A DNA stretch of 64,000 nt from Candidatus Peregrinibacteria bacterium (GTDB lineage: Bacteria; Patescibacteriota; Gracilibacteria; CAIRYL01; GCA-016699755): the NCBI GenBank assembly GCA_016699755.1, contig CP065009.1, forward strand, positions 744,001-808,000, written 5' to 3'. The translations under genes and the position numbers were made by a program. The notes beneath the pieces were generated by a model. The model was not told the origin of the DNA. It ran no database searches and was given only the letters and a program-made list of their open reading frames with translations. Within the stretch, counting starts at the first letter, position 1. Every line of letters starts with the position of its first letter. Of the stretch, positions 32,962 through 41,483 are shown one piece after another.

Positions 32962-34128
32962 TCACCAAGAGATAGTGCTTGTAAGATCTTTCCAGGTGAT
33001 CGCAATCAAAAAGAGAATAAGGAGTATAAAACCAACTCCATGAATTATTGGCTCCCATTTTGGAAGTGGCTTTCTTCGAAATATCCCCTCAAAAAGAAGA
33101 AATATGAGTCGCCCTCCATCAAGTGCCGGAACTGGCATAATATTAATAACCCCAATAGAAATAGAGAGTAGCGCGGCAAATTTAACAATCTCCATTACCT
33201 CCCCCAGAGAAACAAAGTGATGAGTCGCCTTTACAATAGCCACAGGACCCCCAACGCCATCTGGAACAGTGAGCTTTGAAACGAGAGAGGAGACAACATC
33301 CCCTAACATAACAACTGTATAGTGAGAGAGGTTTCCCACATCTTTTGCCGCCTGCCACGCCGCTTTATGGGGCGCGTACTGCACTGGAAGTATCGCTGTT
33401 ATCGATGGATCATCTGATGGGTAGATCCCCATATTTCCCTCTTCATCAAGCGGAACAAGGGCAACTATTCTCTTTTCAGTCTCTATTTGACCTGTACTCG
33501 AATAGGTTCGACGTAATATCTGTAAATGAAATTCTTTTCCGCGAAGTCCCCTATTCTTTGCGTCAAGAAATTCTTGTGCCGTCTGAACAGGAACAATGTT
33601 ATCAATTCCCGTAATAAAATCTCCCGACAAGAGTCCTGCTTTTTCTGCAGGAGAATTAGGAACCACTTTAGCAATAAGCACTCCTGCGTCATCTGTGAGA
33701 ACAATTCCATTCGCCACAGCATGATCCACATCCTCTGGAGAAATGAGAATGGGCTTCATGCCAATAGTGTAGCCAACAGTAAGGAGAATCCACCCGAGTA
33801 AAAAATTCATCATTACTCCTGCGCATACGGTAAAAATGCGCGCCCAAAGCGGACGATTTCCAAAAGCATGTGGATCTTTTTGTGCTTTTTTGTCTCGATC
33901 GTCTTCTCCGAGCATGCGGACAAATCCTCCAAATGGAATCCAGTTTAAGGAATAGAGGACACCAGATTTTTTGTTTTTCCAACCACATGCTTTTGGCGGA
34001 AGTCCAAAACCAAACTCTTCTACCTTTATTTTTCCAAAACGTGCTGCCCAAAAATGCCCTCCTTCATGAATAAGGATGATAAGGGAAAAAATGAGAACAA
34101 AAACAATACCAGTTATAAAATATTCCAT
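32962..34128 (-). CDS. rseP: Site-2 intramembrane metalloprotease (RseP-like) with PDZ domain
   Basis: A 388-residue M50 family membrane protease. The zinc site is HEGGH (21-25, Glu22 catalytic) in the first helix, and the third zinc ligand lies in 'INIMPVPALDGGRLIF'. One PDZ domain lies between (~150-230, with 'VVPNSPAEKAGLLSGDFITGID'). Such proteases clip membrane-bound regulators or leftover signal peptides. It is 14 nt downstream of frr, a frequent partner. No anti-sigma factor is nearby. Confidence 0.93.
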   Translation of the reverse strand: MEYFITGIVFVLIFSLIILIHEGGHFWAARFGKIKVEEFGFGLPPKACGWKNKKSGVLYSLNWIPFGGFVRMLGEDDRDKKAQKDPHAFGNRPLWARIFTVCAGVMMNFLLGWILLTVGYTIGMKPILISPEDVDHAVANGIVLTDDAGVLIAKVVPNSPAEKAGLLSGDFITGIDNIVPVQTAQEFLDAKNRGLRGKEFHLQILRRTYSSTGQIETEKRIVALVPLDEEGNMGIYPSDDPSITAILPVQYAPHKAAWQAAKDVGNLSHYTVVMLGDVVSSLVSKLTVPDGVGGPVAIVKATHHFVSLGEVMEIVKFAALLSISIGVINIMPVPALDGGRLIFLLFEGIFRRKPLPKWEPIIHGVGFILLILFLIAITWKDLTSTISW

Positions 34129-34142
34129 TACGTTGAAAAAAA

Positions 34143-34697
34143 TCAGACAGTCATCACTTCGATTTCTTTATGTTTGCAAAGATCTTCTACTTTTTTATTC
34201 GCTTCGTCCACTTCTTTTTGAAGATCCTTCTCAAGACGCTTGAGATCATCTTCACTCATTCCTCCATCTTTTTCTTCCTTTCGAAGTTTCTCCTGAACTC
34301 CTTGTCGCGCTTGTCGAATAGAGACACGAGCATGTTCCGCTTTTTGATGAACAATTTTTACCATTTCTCGTCGACGATCTTCGGTGAGTGGCGGAACATT
34401 AATTCGAATAGCAACACCATTATTAATGGGATTCAGTCCTAAGTCACTCTTTTCTCGAATGGCTTTTTCTATGACCGAAAGTACGCTTCTGTCCCATGGA
34501 TCAATGAGAATCTCTTGTCCATTAAGAGAAATATTCGCAAGATGGCGAATCGGCATACGCTGTCCATACTGTTCTACTTCAATATCCTCCACAAGCCCCG
34601 AATTTGCGCGTCCGGTTTGAAGAGAAGCGTACTCTTTTTTCAAAAAGGAAACAGCTTTGTGAAATTCCTCCTGCACGGAAGAGAGAAGTATATGCAT
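34143..34697 (-). CDS. frr: Ribosome recycling factor
   Basis: A 184-residue RRF, the tRNA-shaped factor that splits post-termination ribosomes with EF-G. The motifs 'LQTGRANSGLVEDIEVEQYG', 'LANISLNGQEILIDPWD', 'AIREKSDLGLNPINNGVAIRINVPPLTEDRRREMVK' and 'EDDLKRLEKDLQKEVDEANKKVEDL' are all present. Length is normal. It heads a two-gene run with the site-2 protease. Confidence 0.97.
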   Translation of the reverse strand: MHILLSSVQEEFHKAVSFLKKEYASLQTGRANSGLVEDIEVEQYGQRMPIRHLANISLNGQEILIDPWDRSVLSVIEKAIREKSDLGLNPINNGVAIRINVPPLTEDRRREMVKIVHQKAEHARVSIRQARQGVQEKLRKEEKDGGMSEDDLKRLEKDLQKEVDEANKKVEDLCKHKEIEVMTV

Positions 34698-34819
34698 AAG
34701 ACAAAATGAAAGAGAGTCAGTCTCTATTTTTCCATGTTTTTGAAAAAAAAGAAACCTGCTTTTGCTGTATCACCACGAAATTTTCCTCCATTCTCTCGAA
34801 CAGAAAACCATCCGAAAAA

Positions 34820-35392
34820 CTACTGAAGTGCACATGGGAAAAAATCGACCGTTTCTCCTGACCCTGCTCCACTGAGTACACAACATGGACGAAGATATGG
34901 AGTAATGCGATCAATCACGCTTCCTTTTGGAAAAAGCGAAGAGACACCAGCGGAACATGAGGCTCGTGGAAGTGTATCACTTAGCCCATCACTATCGGTA
35001 TCATCATCTGCACAAAAAAGGAGTCCTGTTAGTGAAGCTACTCGTCCATCATACCAATCGGGATTTCTCCCTTGCTCCGAAACATTTGAATCTTCCCGCG
35101 CAAAATCTGAAATTTTTCCAAGATGCGCAGTAATATAGTCCTTGCTGTGTCCATCTGCTAGTTTTCCCATTGCATACAGTTGGATGGCACGCCCATCATG
35201 AAAAGTAACCGTATTCTGATCAACCAACGGAGTATCTTCACGCTGAACGTCATTCACAATATTCCCCAAAAAAAAACAAGAGAAAAATCCTTCTGGATCA
35301 TCAGTTCCTGTTGCAGGAGTAAATGCCATCGCTGGGAACGAAAAAAAGAATCCGAAAGCAAAGAAAAAGAGGATCCTTCTGGGAAAAAACAT
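34820..35392 (-). CDS. Secreted cysteine-containing protein, unknown
   Basis: A 190-residue protein with a signal peptide (MFFPRRILFFFAFGFFFSFP, cut after AMA). The mature part has six Cys, including an adjacent pair, and a Ca2+-loop-like stretch 'DDDTDSDGLSDTLP' as in thrombospondin type 3 or similar repeats. A middle section 'YITAHLGKISDFAREDSNV' is helical. No family is recognised. The start at 35392 was chosen because it begins a clean signal peptide; an ATG five codons upstream is also possible. It stands alone. Confidence 0.65.
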   Translation of the reverse strand: MFFPRRILFFFAFGFFFSFPAMAFTPATGTDDPEGFFSCFFLGNIVNDVQREDTPLVDQNTVTFHDGRAIQLYAMGKLADGHSKDYITAHLGKISDFAREDSNVSEQGRNPDWYDGRVASLTGLLFCADDDTDSDGLSDTLPRASCSAGVSSLFPKGSVIDRITPYLRPCCVLSGAGSGETVDFFPCALQ

Positions 35393-35575
35393 AATTTTTG
35401 GATACAAAAACTGAACAAAGTATGAGGCATTTTTGTGTTCGCGGTCAAACTTTTTTTTGAAGAATGAGACACAAAAAATACTTTATATTATTATAAAATA
35501 TGTTTTATTTATAATCAAATTTATTTGCGCTCTCCATGAGAAAAACAATGGTAATCTTTTTCTATTTCAAAAATA

Positions 35576-36460
35576 TTGAGATTCTCTTGGTACGAAACTT
35601 ATCGGCAATGTATCGAAACTGAGCTTGAAACATGGTTTCGCCAAAATGACATATACGATGAAAAAAGTCCCGAAAAAGTCCTTTTTGAAGCGATGAAATA
35701 TGGAGTACTTGGTTCTGGAAAACGATTTCGTCCTATACTCGGATGCTGTGCTTTTGAAGCATGTGCCGATAATAGATCTCTGAAAAAGAAAGATATTCAG
35801 TCGCTTATCGCATTGGAGTTCATTCATGCTTCTACACTCATACACGATGATCTTCCTGCGATGGACAATGATGAATTGCGTCGTGGAAAGCCAACCGTTT
35901 GGAAAGTATACGGAGAAGGAATTGCTGTTTTAGCGGGAGATGTTCTTGTGGGGGAGGCATTTCGAATTCTTTCACAGACCGTATCACACAAAAAACTTCC
36001 AAATGTTATTTCCTTTTTTTCCCATGTTCTTGGTATACAAGGAGTCAACGGCGGACAGGCACGAGATATTTTGTTCGAAAATACAAAGCTGACTGCAAAC
36101 GAAATAGAGGAAACACACCGCAAAAAAACTGGCGCGCTTTTACTATGCTCTGCACTTTTTGGCGCTTTTCTTGCGAATGCTTCGGAAGAAAAGCAATGCC
36201 TCATTGCTGAATATGCAAATGCACTCGGACTCGCTTTTCAAATTCGTGATGATATTCTCGACGCAGAAGGAGATGAAAAAATACTCGGGAAAAAAACGAA
36301 GAAAGATATCGAGAAAAAAGGATTTGTTCAAATATTTGGCATAGAAGAAGCAAAAAAAAGACTGACCCATGAAGTGGAAACAGCGATAAATATTGCCAAC
36401 AAACTTCAATCGGAAAAACTGAGAGATTTAGCAGAACTCACAGAAAAGCGAGAGAAGTAA
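35576..36460 (+). CDS. Polyprenyl diphosphate synthase (FPP/GGPP synthase type)
   Basis: A 294-residue trans-prenyltransferase that builds isoprenoid diphosphates. The first Asp motif is DDLPAMD (91-97), the second is FQIRDDILD (D225, D226); KRFRP (49-53) binds the pyrophosphate. The spacing DDxxxxD is that of IspA-type enzymes. The residue five places before the first Asp is Ser86, where E. coli IspA has Tyr, which suggests a product longer than C15 (inferred from known chain-length rules). It starts with TTG, no in-frame ATG being available. Upstream DNA is very A/T-rich (TATAAAAT near 35495). Confidence 0.93.
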   Translation: MRFSWYETYRQCIETELETWFRQNDIYDEKSPEKVLFEAMKYGVLGSGKRFRPILGCCAFEACADNRSLKKKDIQSLIALEFIHASTLIHDDLPAMDNDELRRGKPTVWKVYGEGIAVLAGDVLVGEAFRILSQTVSHKKLPNVISFFSHVLGIQGVNGGQARDILFENTKLTANEIEETHRKKTGALLLCSALFGAFLANASEEKQCLIAEYANALGLAFQIRDDILDAEGDEKILGKKTKKDIEKKGFVQIFGIEEAKKRLTHEVETAINIANKLQSEKLRDLAELTEKREK

Positions 36461-36498
36461 GAGTATAAAAAAACATTCTAGAGGAGTTTTTTCCTAGT

Positions 36499-36906
36499 TT
36501 AGCGGAACATATTTTCACGAGTCATTGCTCTTATTCTCTGTGCCACTCCCCCATAATTCTTCGTTGATAACCTTGCAAGATGCGCTACCTTGTCCTCGCC
36601 TTCTCCTTTTATAACACCAAAGAATGGAGCAAGTGGATCTTCGTGAAATGGATTTTTCTCTGCCTCCGTATTATTGAGAGAAGATAAAGATATTTTTTTT
36701 CCTCCACAAGTATCATCAATCGCATACAACCACAATTCCTTCAGTTTTTCTTTTATTCGTTGTAATACCCCTTTAGCCACATCAGGCAATTCATTTCCTG
36801 AAGGCGCATCACAAGAAGCATTATCATCGAAATTTTCTTTTAACACAGAAAATAGGAAATAGAAAAACAGCGAATCGTAATGTAAACTCTTAAATATTTT
36901 TGTCAA
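36499..36906 (-). CDS. Hypothetical protein
   Basis: A 135-residue frame with a moderately hydrophobic segment near the N-terminus (SLFFYFLFSVL) and a charged remainder, 'VLQRIKEKLKELWLYAI' and 'HLARLSTKNYGGVAQRIRAMTREN'. I recognise no family. It lies beside a dead transposase and might itself be a fragment, but the helical composition looks like coding sequence. Confidence 0.45.
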   Translation of the reverse strand: MTKIFKSLHYDSLFFYFLFSVLKENFDDNASCDAPSGNELPDVAKGVLQRIKEKLKELWLYAIDDTCGGKKISLSSLNNTEAEKNPFHEDPLAPFFGVIKGEGEDKVAHLARLSTKNYGGVAQRIRAMTRENMFR

Positions 36907-37350
36907 CTATTTGTTCTGGATGACCACACCATAGGCACTTTTGAGGTACATTCATAATGCTCTAGAGGTATTTTATAATCGTTGTGGTCTTTCGGAGTTA
37001 GAGAATATAAGTCATTCAGTCAGTTTTGGGTTGAATTCACTTGGATCAAGTATCCGATTTCCGAGTTGGATAAATTCTTCTTAAAGTGTTCTATTGAATC
37101 GTTCGATCTCTGGATTGTCTTTCGAAGCTTCATTTTTTCCAACCGGATGTATTTTTTGCGAAGAGTGATAATCCTTATCTCCTCGTAAAATACCAATGGA
37201 CATTAAGAGAAGTGTTTTCTGATGTTATGGAAATGTTCTTTACTCATCTTTTTGAGCCATTCCCATTTCTTCATAAGAGGTGGGTATGGTTTTATAGGTT
37301 TGAGAATTAAGGTCATCGAAGACAGAGAAAAACTCTATCTTAGAAGTGCT
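36907..37350 (-). pseudogene. Degenerate DDE transposase (integrase-core type) remnant
   Basis: The 515-bp gap before copA holds decayed transposase coding on the minus strand. Around 37080-37130 it reads DNPEIERFNRTL, then a stop, then 'EEFIQLGNRILDPSEFNPKLTE', another stop, and 'SERPQRL'. This is the C-terminal part of the integrase core of IS3/IS481-like elements ('NP.IERFNRTLREEF', 'YN..RPH..LGY'). Several in-frame stops show it is dead. Terminal inverted repeats were not found. The earlier part, toward 37350, is weakly readable (KKLRYIGSTSKIEFFSVFDD). Confidence 0.65.
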
Positions 37351-37421
37351 ACCGATGTATCTTAATTTTTTCAGAACTGTTGCGAAGATGTATTATCCCT
37401 ATCTCTTTGTCTCTATTATTT

Positions 37422-39635
37422 CTATTGAAATTTACGCCATTTCATGAGCAACGAATTTCCCACGACACTCACGGAAGAAAATGACATGGCGAATGCCGCC
37501 ACCATTGGGTTTAAAAGAAAACCAAAAAAGGGATAAAGCGCCCCTGCGGCGATAGGGATTCCGATAATATTATAGAAAAATGCCCAAAAAAGGTTTTGCT
37601 GTATTTTTTGCAAAGTGTATTTCGAAATTTCTATGGCTCGTGAAACATCTTCCAAGTTGTTTCGCACGAGAATAATATCTCCTGCCTCTAAAGCAATATC
37701 AGTTCCGGCACCAAGCGCAATACCCAAATCTGCCTGTGCCAATGCTGGCGCATCGTTAATACCATCGCCAACCATAGCAACCGTTCTTCCTTGTTGTTGA
37801 AGCATTTGGATTTTTTCTGCCTTTTTTCCAGGAAGAACTTCCGAAAGGACTTCTTGTATTCCCAATTTCTTTGCAATAGCTTGCGCTACCACCTTGTGAT
37901 CTCCAGTGATCATGAGCACGTGTTTTCCCGATTCTTGTAGCTTCTGAAGAGCAAGCGGAGTGGTTTCTTTTATGTCGTCCATCACTCCTAATATACCAAT
38001 TATTTTTTTTCCTCGTGCCACAAAAAGAGGTGTTTTTCCTTCCTGCGCCTCCGCAAGAAAAAGTGATTCTTCATTTGGAGAAAGAGAAACCCCCTCTTCT
38101 TCTAAAAGCGTTCGATTTCCTAAAAGGATTGGAGTTTTTTCTTTTGTTTCAGCAGAGAGTCCTTTTCCTTCTTTTTCTTGAAAATGAGAGAGTTCTTCTT
38201 CTTGTATTTTATTTTTCTTTCCCCACTCAGAAACCGCAAGAGAAAGAGGATGATTTGAATTTTTTGCTAAAGAAAATGCTGTTTGCTTTCCTTCTTTTTC
38301 CTTGTTGTCAAAAGAATGAAAAGAGACAACCTCTGGAGTTCCTTTTGTTAGTGTTCCTGTTTTGTCAAAAACAATGGTGTCCACTTTGTGCGCCATTTCG
38401 AGTGCTTTAGAATTTTTAATCAGAATTCCTCGTTTTGCAGAAAGCCCAGTGCCCATCATAATAGCAGTGGGGGTTGCAAGTCCCAGTGAACACGGGCAAG
38501 CAATAATGAGTACAGAAACAAAAGCGGTAAGTGCAAAAGAGAAGGAAAATCCTGCCATTATCCATGCAAAACACGTAAGTGTCGCAATACCCATAACAGT
38601 TGGCACAAAATAAAACGAAACTTTATCTGCTAAAAGTTGTATCGGAGCTTTTGAGGAAACGGCTTCTTCCATAATCTTTACGATTTGCGCGAGCATGGTT
38701 TCTTCTCCGACACCAGTGGCAATAAAACGGAATGCGCCAGTTTTATTGATAGTCGCACCAATAACAGTGTCTCCCTGCTTTTTCTGCACGGGGATACTTT
38801 CTCCAGTAATAGCACTTTCATCAATAGTGGAGGCACCTTCAGATATGATTCCATCCACCGGAATTTTTTCTCCCGGTTTAATGAGAACAATATCATTTTT
38901 CTGCACGTCAGAAATGGGGACAGAAACTTCTGAGTTGTTTCGAAAGACGACTGCTGTTTTTGGCTGAAGCCCCATAAGTTTTTCAATTGCTTCACTTGTT
39001 TTCCCTTTTGTCTTTTCTTCAAGGTACTTTCCGAGTGAAATAAAAATAAGAATAAACCCAGCACTCTCAAAATAGGTATATTCATTTCCCATATTTTCTG
39101 GTGCGAAAATAAGAAGAAAAAAGAGAGTGAGAGAGTAGAAATACGCCGCCAGTGTTCCAATTTCTACAAGACTATCCATATTCGGATTCCGCTGAATAAG
39201 CTTTACGAACCCCGAAATATACAAAGGAGCAGTCACCACCATAATCACCGTTGTCAGAAGAAATTGGAGTGTGACATTGGTAAGCTGAGAAACAGGAAGC
39301 GAAGGAAGACCAATAGCCTCTCCCATCGAGAGAAAAAAGAGCGGAATACCAAAAAGCAAAGAGAGAAGAAATTGTTTTCGGAGTTTTTGTATTTTTACTT
39401 CTCGAAAATTCTCTTTTTCCTGATGCTTTTCCGCAACACCAAATCCAGAATGACGTATGATATCTCCAATTTCTGTTTCAGAAATATCCTCTGGACGAAA
39501 ACGGATATTCGCTTTTTCAGTAGCAATATTGACACTTGCAGAAAGGATGCGTGTGTCATCGTGAAGATTTTTCTCCAAAAGTGTGCTACACGAGGCACAG
39601 TTCATTCCCGTGATACGAAGGGTAATATTTTTCAT
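37422..39635 (-). CDS. copA: Copper-translocating P-type ATPase
   Basis: A 737-residue P1B-type ATPase that exports Cu+. The N-terminal HMA domain has GMNCASC (C13, C16). The membrane site is ACPCSLG (C380-P381-C382), the phosphorylation motif is DKTGTLTKG (D424), and 'HPLSLAV' and 'GDGINDAPALAQADLGIALGAGTDIA' follow. The last helices carry 'FFYNIIGIPIAAGALYPFFG....NPMVAAFAMSFSSVSVVGNSL', typical of copper pumps. It is the last gene of a csoR-led run on the minus strand. Confidence 0.96.
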   Translation of the reverse strand: MKNITLRITGMNCASCSTLLEKNLHDDTRILSASVNIATEKANIRFRPEDISETEIGDIIRHSGFGVAEKHQEKENFREVKIQKLRKQFLLSLLFGIPLFFLSMGEAIGLPSLPVSQLTNVTLQFLLTTVIMVVTAPLYISGFVKLIQRNPNMDSLVEIGTLAAYFYSLTLFFLLIFAPENMGNEYTYFESAGFILIFISLGKYLEEKTKGKTSEAIEKLMGLQPKTAVVFRNNSEVSVPISDVQKNDIVLIKPGEKIPVDGIISEGASTIDESAITGESIPVQKKQGDTVIGATINKTGAFRFIATGVGEETMLAQIVKIMEEAVSSKAPIQLLADKVSFYFVPTVMGIATLTCFAWIMAGFSFSFALTAFVSVLIIACPCSLGLATPTAIMMGTGLSAKRGILIKNSKALEMAHKVDTIVFDKTGTLTKGTPEVVSFHSFDNKEKEGKQTAFSLAKNSNHPLSLAVSEWGKKNKIQEEELSHFQEKEGKGLSAETKEKTPILLGNRTLLEEEGVSLSPNEESLFLAEAQEGKTPLFVARGKKIIGILGVMDDIKETTPLALQKLQESGKHVLMITGDHKVVAQAIAKKLGIQEVLSEVLPGKKAEKIQMLQQQGRTVAMVGDGINDAPALAQADLGIALGAGTDIALEAGDIILVRNNLEDVSRAIEISKYTLQKIQQNLFWAFFYNIIGIPIAAGALYPFFGFLLNPMVAAFAMSFSSVSVVGNSLLMKWRKFQ

Positions 39636-39678
39636 AGAGAATAATGAAAGAAAAATTATTTTCGGCTTTTAAAGAACA

Positions 39679-41019
39679 TTAATCTTCTACCAAAAACTTT
39701 CCGTTCTGCATCCCCATCCAGCACGAGAAAGGAAGCGTTCCGGTTTCGGTTGGAGTGAATTCCACCACGTTTTTCCCTGATTTTAATTTTCCGCTCGAAA
39801 TTCCAAGTCGTGGAATAATAACCTCATCTGCGCATCCGGTAGTATGAATGGCATTGATTTCCCATTGAACCGGAACTCCTTTTCGCACACGAAATTCGGT
39901 TTGCTGAAACGTGTAGTCGATGTCCATTGTAACCACTTGCACCTCTCCTGAAGTGTTATCAGAAGGAATAGCATTTTGAGGAGGAGCGGTGCTCCAAAAA
40001 TCGAGACTCACTTTTGATCCTGCGAGCACCAAACCCGATTGCAGAGAAAACAGACCAAAAAAGATAATGAAAACGCCAATGATCTTTCGAAAAAATCCAA
40101 AATCTTTCTGTTTCGCGTATGAGGAACCAAGACCAACAGAAAACAGAACGGGGAATGTTCCGAGAGCAAAGGAAAACATAATGAGTGATCCCGCCCAAAA
40201 ACTCCCCGAGGCGACAGCGACAAGTTGCAAGGATTGTGTAAATCCACATGGCAAAAAGAAGGTGAGCACCCCAATAATCGCAGGAAATATTGGGTGCTTC
40301 TTTTGCTGAAGAGCGTGAACGGGAAAACTGAATATTTTAGGGAGATGCATTCCAAACCGAGTGATACTCGGAACAAACCCAAGAATATGAAGTCCGGTAT
40401 AGAGCATAATGAATGCCACAAAAATGGTGAGATACCCTGCTCCTGCCGATGAATACCGAAGCGCACTTCCCACAGAGCCAAGTACTCCTCCAAGAATGGC
40501 AAATCCCCCAATACGTCCGAACTGAAAGGAAAGCTGAGGAAAAAGCCTATGCCAAAGCGAAGCATCTTTTTGAGAGGAATAGATACTCGAAAAACTCATC
40601 ACAATACCACCCGTAAGCGCAAGACAGGTAGAAATTGATGCGACAAACCCCAAAAGAATTGCCATAAAAATACCAACCTCTTTATTGGCATCTGGAAAAA
40701 AACGTGAGAGCTCAAAATGAGAAAAAAGTGTGACGAGAAAAAAGATACCCACAAAAATACCTCCTATTTGGAGAAGATCTTTTCCGGATACTTTTACTTT
40801 CCCTTTTTTCTGAAAGGAATTTTCTTTGTTATATCCGCATTTTTGAATAGCATTTTCGATCTCTTTTTTGAGTACACTCTTGTCACATTCTACTTCTAAT
40901 GTTCCCTTTTTGTGAGATGCTTTGCATTTTTGAACACCAGAGATACATGATACTTCTTTTTCGAGAAGAGTTTCACAACTGACACAGTGCATTCCGGAAA
41001 CAGGAAATATCTGCTTCAT
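39679..41019 (-). CDS. HMA / DsbD-TauE-like membrane / cupredoxin fusion protein
   Basis: A 446-residue three-part protein. Residues 1-~65 are a heavy-metal-associated domain (GMHCVSC, C12 and C15). Residues ~80-330 form six or seven membrane helices with 'GFVASISTCLALTGGIV' and 'FFLPCGFTQSLQLVAVASGSF', the paired Cys pattern of the DsbD_2/sulfite-exporter-like fold. Residues ~355-446 look like a cupredoxin ('FRVRKGVPVQWEINAIHTTGCADEVIIPRLGIS' and 'TLPFSCWMGMQNGKFLV'). It probably takes part in copper transfer across the membrane, perhaps handing metal to or from CopA. It lies 43 nt before copA and 18 nt after csoR. Confidence 0.88.
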   Translation of the reverse strand: MKQIFPVSGMHCVSCETLLEKEVSCISGVQKCKASHKKGTLEVECDKSVLKKEIENAIQKCGYNKENSFQKKGKVKVSGKDLLQIGGIFVGIFFLVTLFSHFELSRFFPDANKEVGIFMAILLGFVASISTCLALTGGIVMSFSSIYSSQKDASLWHRLFPQLSFQFGRIGGFAILGGVLGSVGSALRYSSAGAGYLTIFVAFIMLYTGLHILGFVPSITRFGMHLPKIFSFPVHALQQKKHPIFPAIIGVLTFFLPCGFTQSLQLVAVASGSFWAGSLIMFSFALGTFPVLFSVGLGSSYAKQKDFGFFRKIIGVFIIFFGLFSLQSGLVLAGSKVSLDFWSTAPPQNAIPSDNTSGEVQVVTMDIDYTFQQTEFRVRKGVPVQWEINAIHTTGCADEVIIPRLGISSGKLKSGKNVVEFTPTETGTLPFSCWMGMQNGKFLVED

Positions 41020-41037
41020 TATTTTGGAGAAAGAAAA

Positions 41038-41313
41038 TTATTTGCTCTGAGCGGTTTTCATAATCTTGAGAATCTCTTCCATCATCTCATCCATTTTTTG
41101 AATATCTTGCGCTTTCATGGCGCTCTTTACACAGCAATGAAGATGCCCTTCGAGAAGATCGAGATTAACGGATTTTAAAAGTCCAATTACTGCCAAATTT
41201 TGCTGAATAATATTGATGCAATACACGTCTCCTTCCACCATTTGAAGAATTTTTCCCAAAAGCGTGTGTGCCTTTTTGAGAGCAATCGCAGTTTTTTGCT
41301 TTTTTTCTGACAT
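41038..41313 (-). CDS. csoR: CsoR-type copper-sensing repressor
   Basis: A 91-residue all-helical regulator (DUF156/CsoR family). The Cu+ site C32-x24-H57-x3-C61 is fully conserved ('VYCINIIQQ' and 'EGHLHCCV'). When Cu+ binds, such repressors leave the DNA and the export genes are expressed. The start MSEKKQKTAIALKKAH at 41313 is preferred over a Met nine codons upstream that lies in the leader. A palindrome 28 nt upstream is the likely operator. Confidence 0.93.
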   Translation of the reverse strand: MSEKKQKTAIALKKAHTLLGKILQMVEGDVYCINIIQQNLAVIGLLKSVNLDLLEGHLHCCVKSAMKAQDIQKMDEMMEEILKIMKTAQSK

Positions 41314-41340
41314 GGTTTTTTTTGAAAAGTAAAATACCAC

Positions 41341-41357
41341 TACCTATGGTATAGGTA
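41341..41357 (-). promoter_or_regulatory. Probable CsoR operator (17-bp palindrome)
   Basis: TACCTAT GGT ATAGGTA is a perfect inverted repeat that resembles the TACCC...GGGTA type of CsoR sites. On the minus strand it falls between a candidate -35 (TTGCGT) and -10 (TACCAT, 17-nt spacing), so a bound repressor would block RNA polymerase upstream of csoR. Confidence 0.7.
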
Positions 41358-41483
41358 TTACAACGGGTACGCAAGAGATTTTTTTCGACGTTTTTATTTT
41401 CCCTCATCAAAAGATTCCATTTTCGAAACGAGCGTCTTCCTCTATCCTAAAGAAAAAAGGTTTTCTTTTAGAGATACTCCAGA

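Noticed and set aside
36481..36498. Terminator after the prenyltransferase (CTAGAGGAG...TTTTTTCCTAG)
   Set aside because: The arms do not pair well enough; only a few bases next to the loop match.
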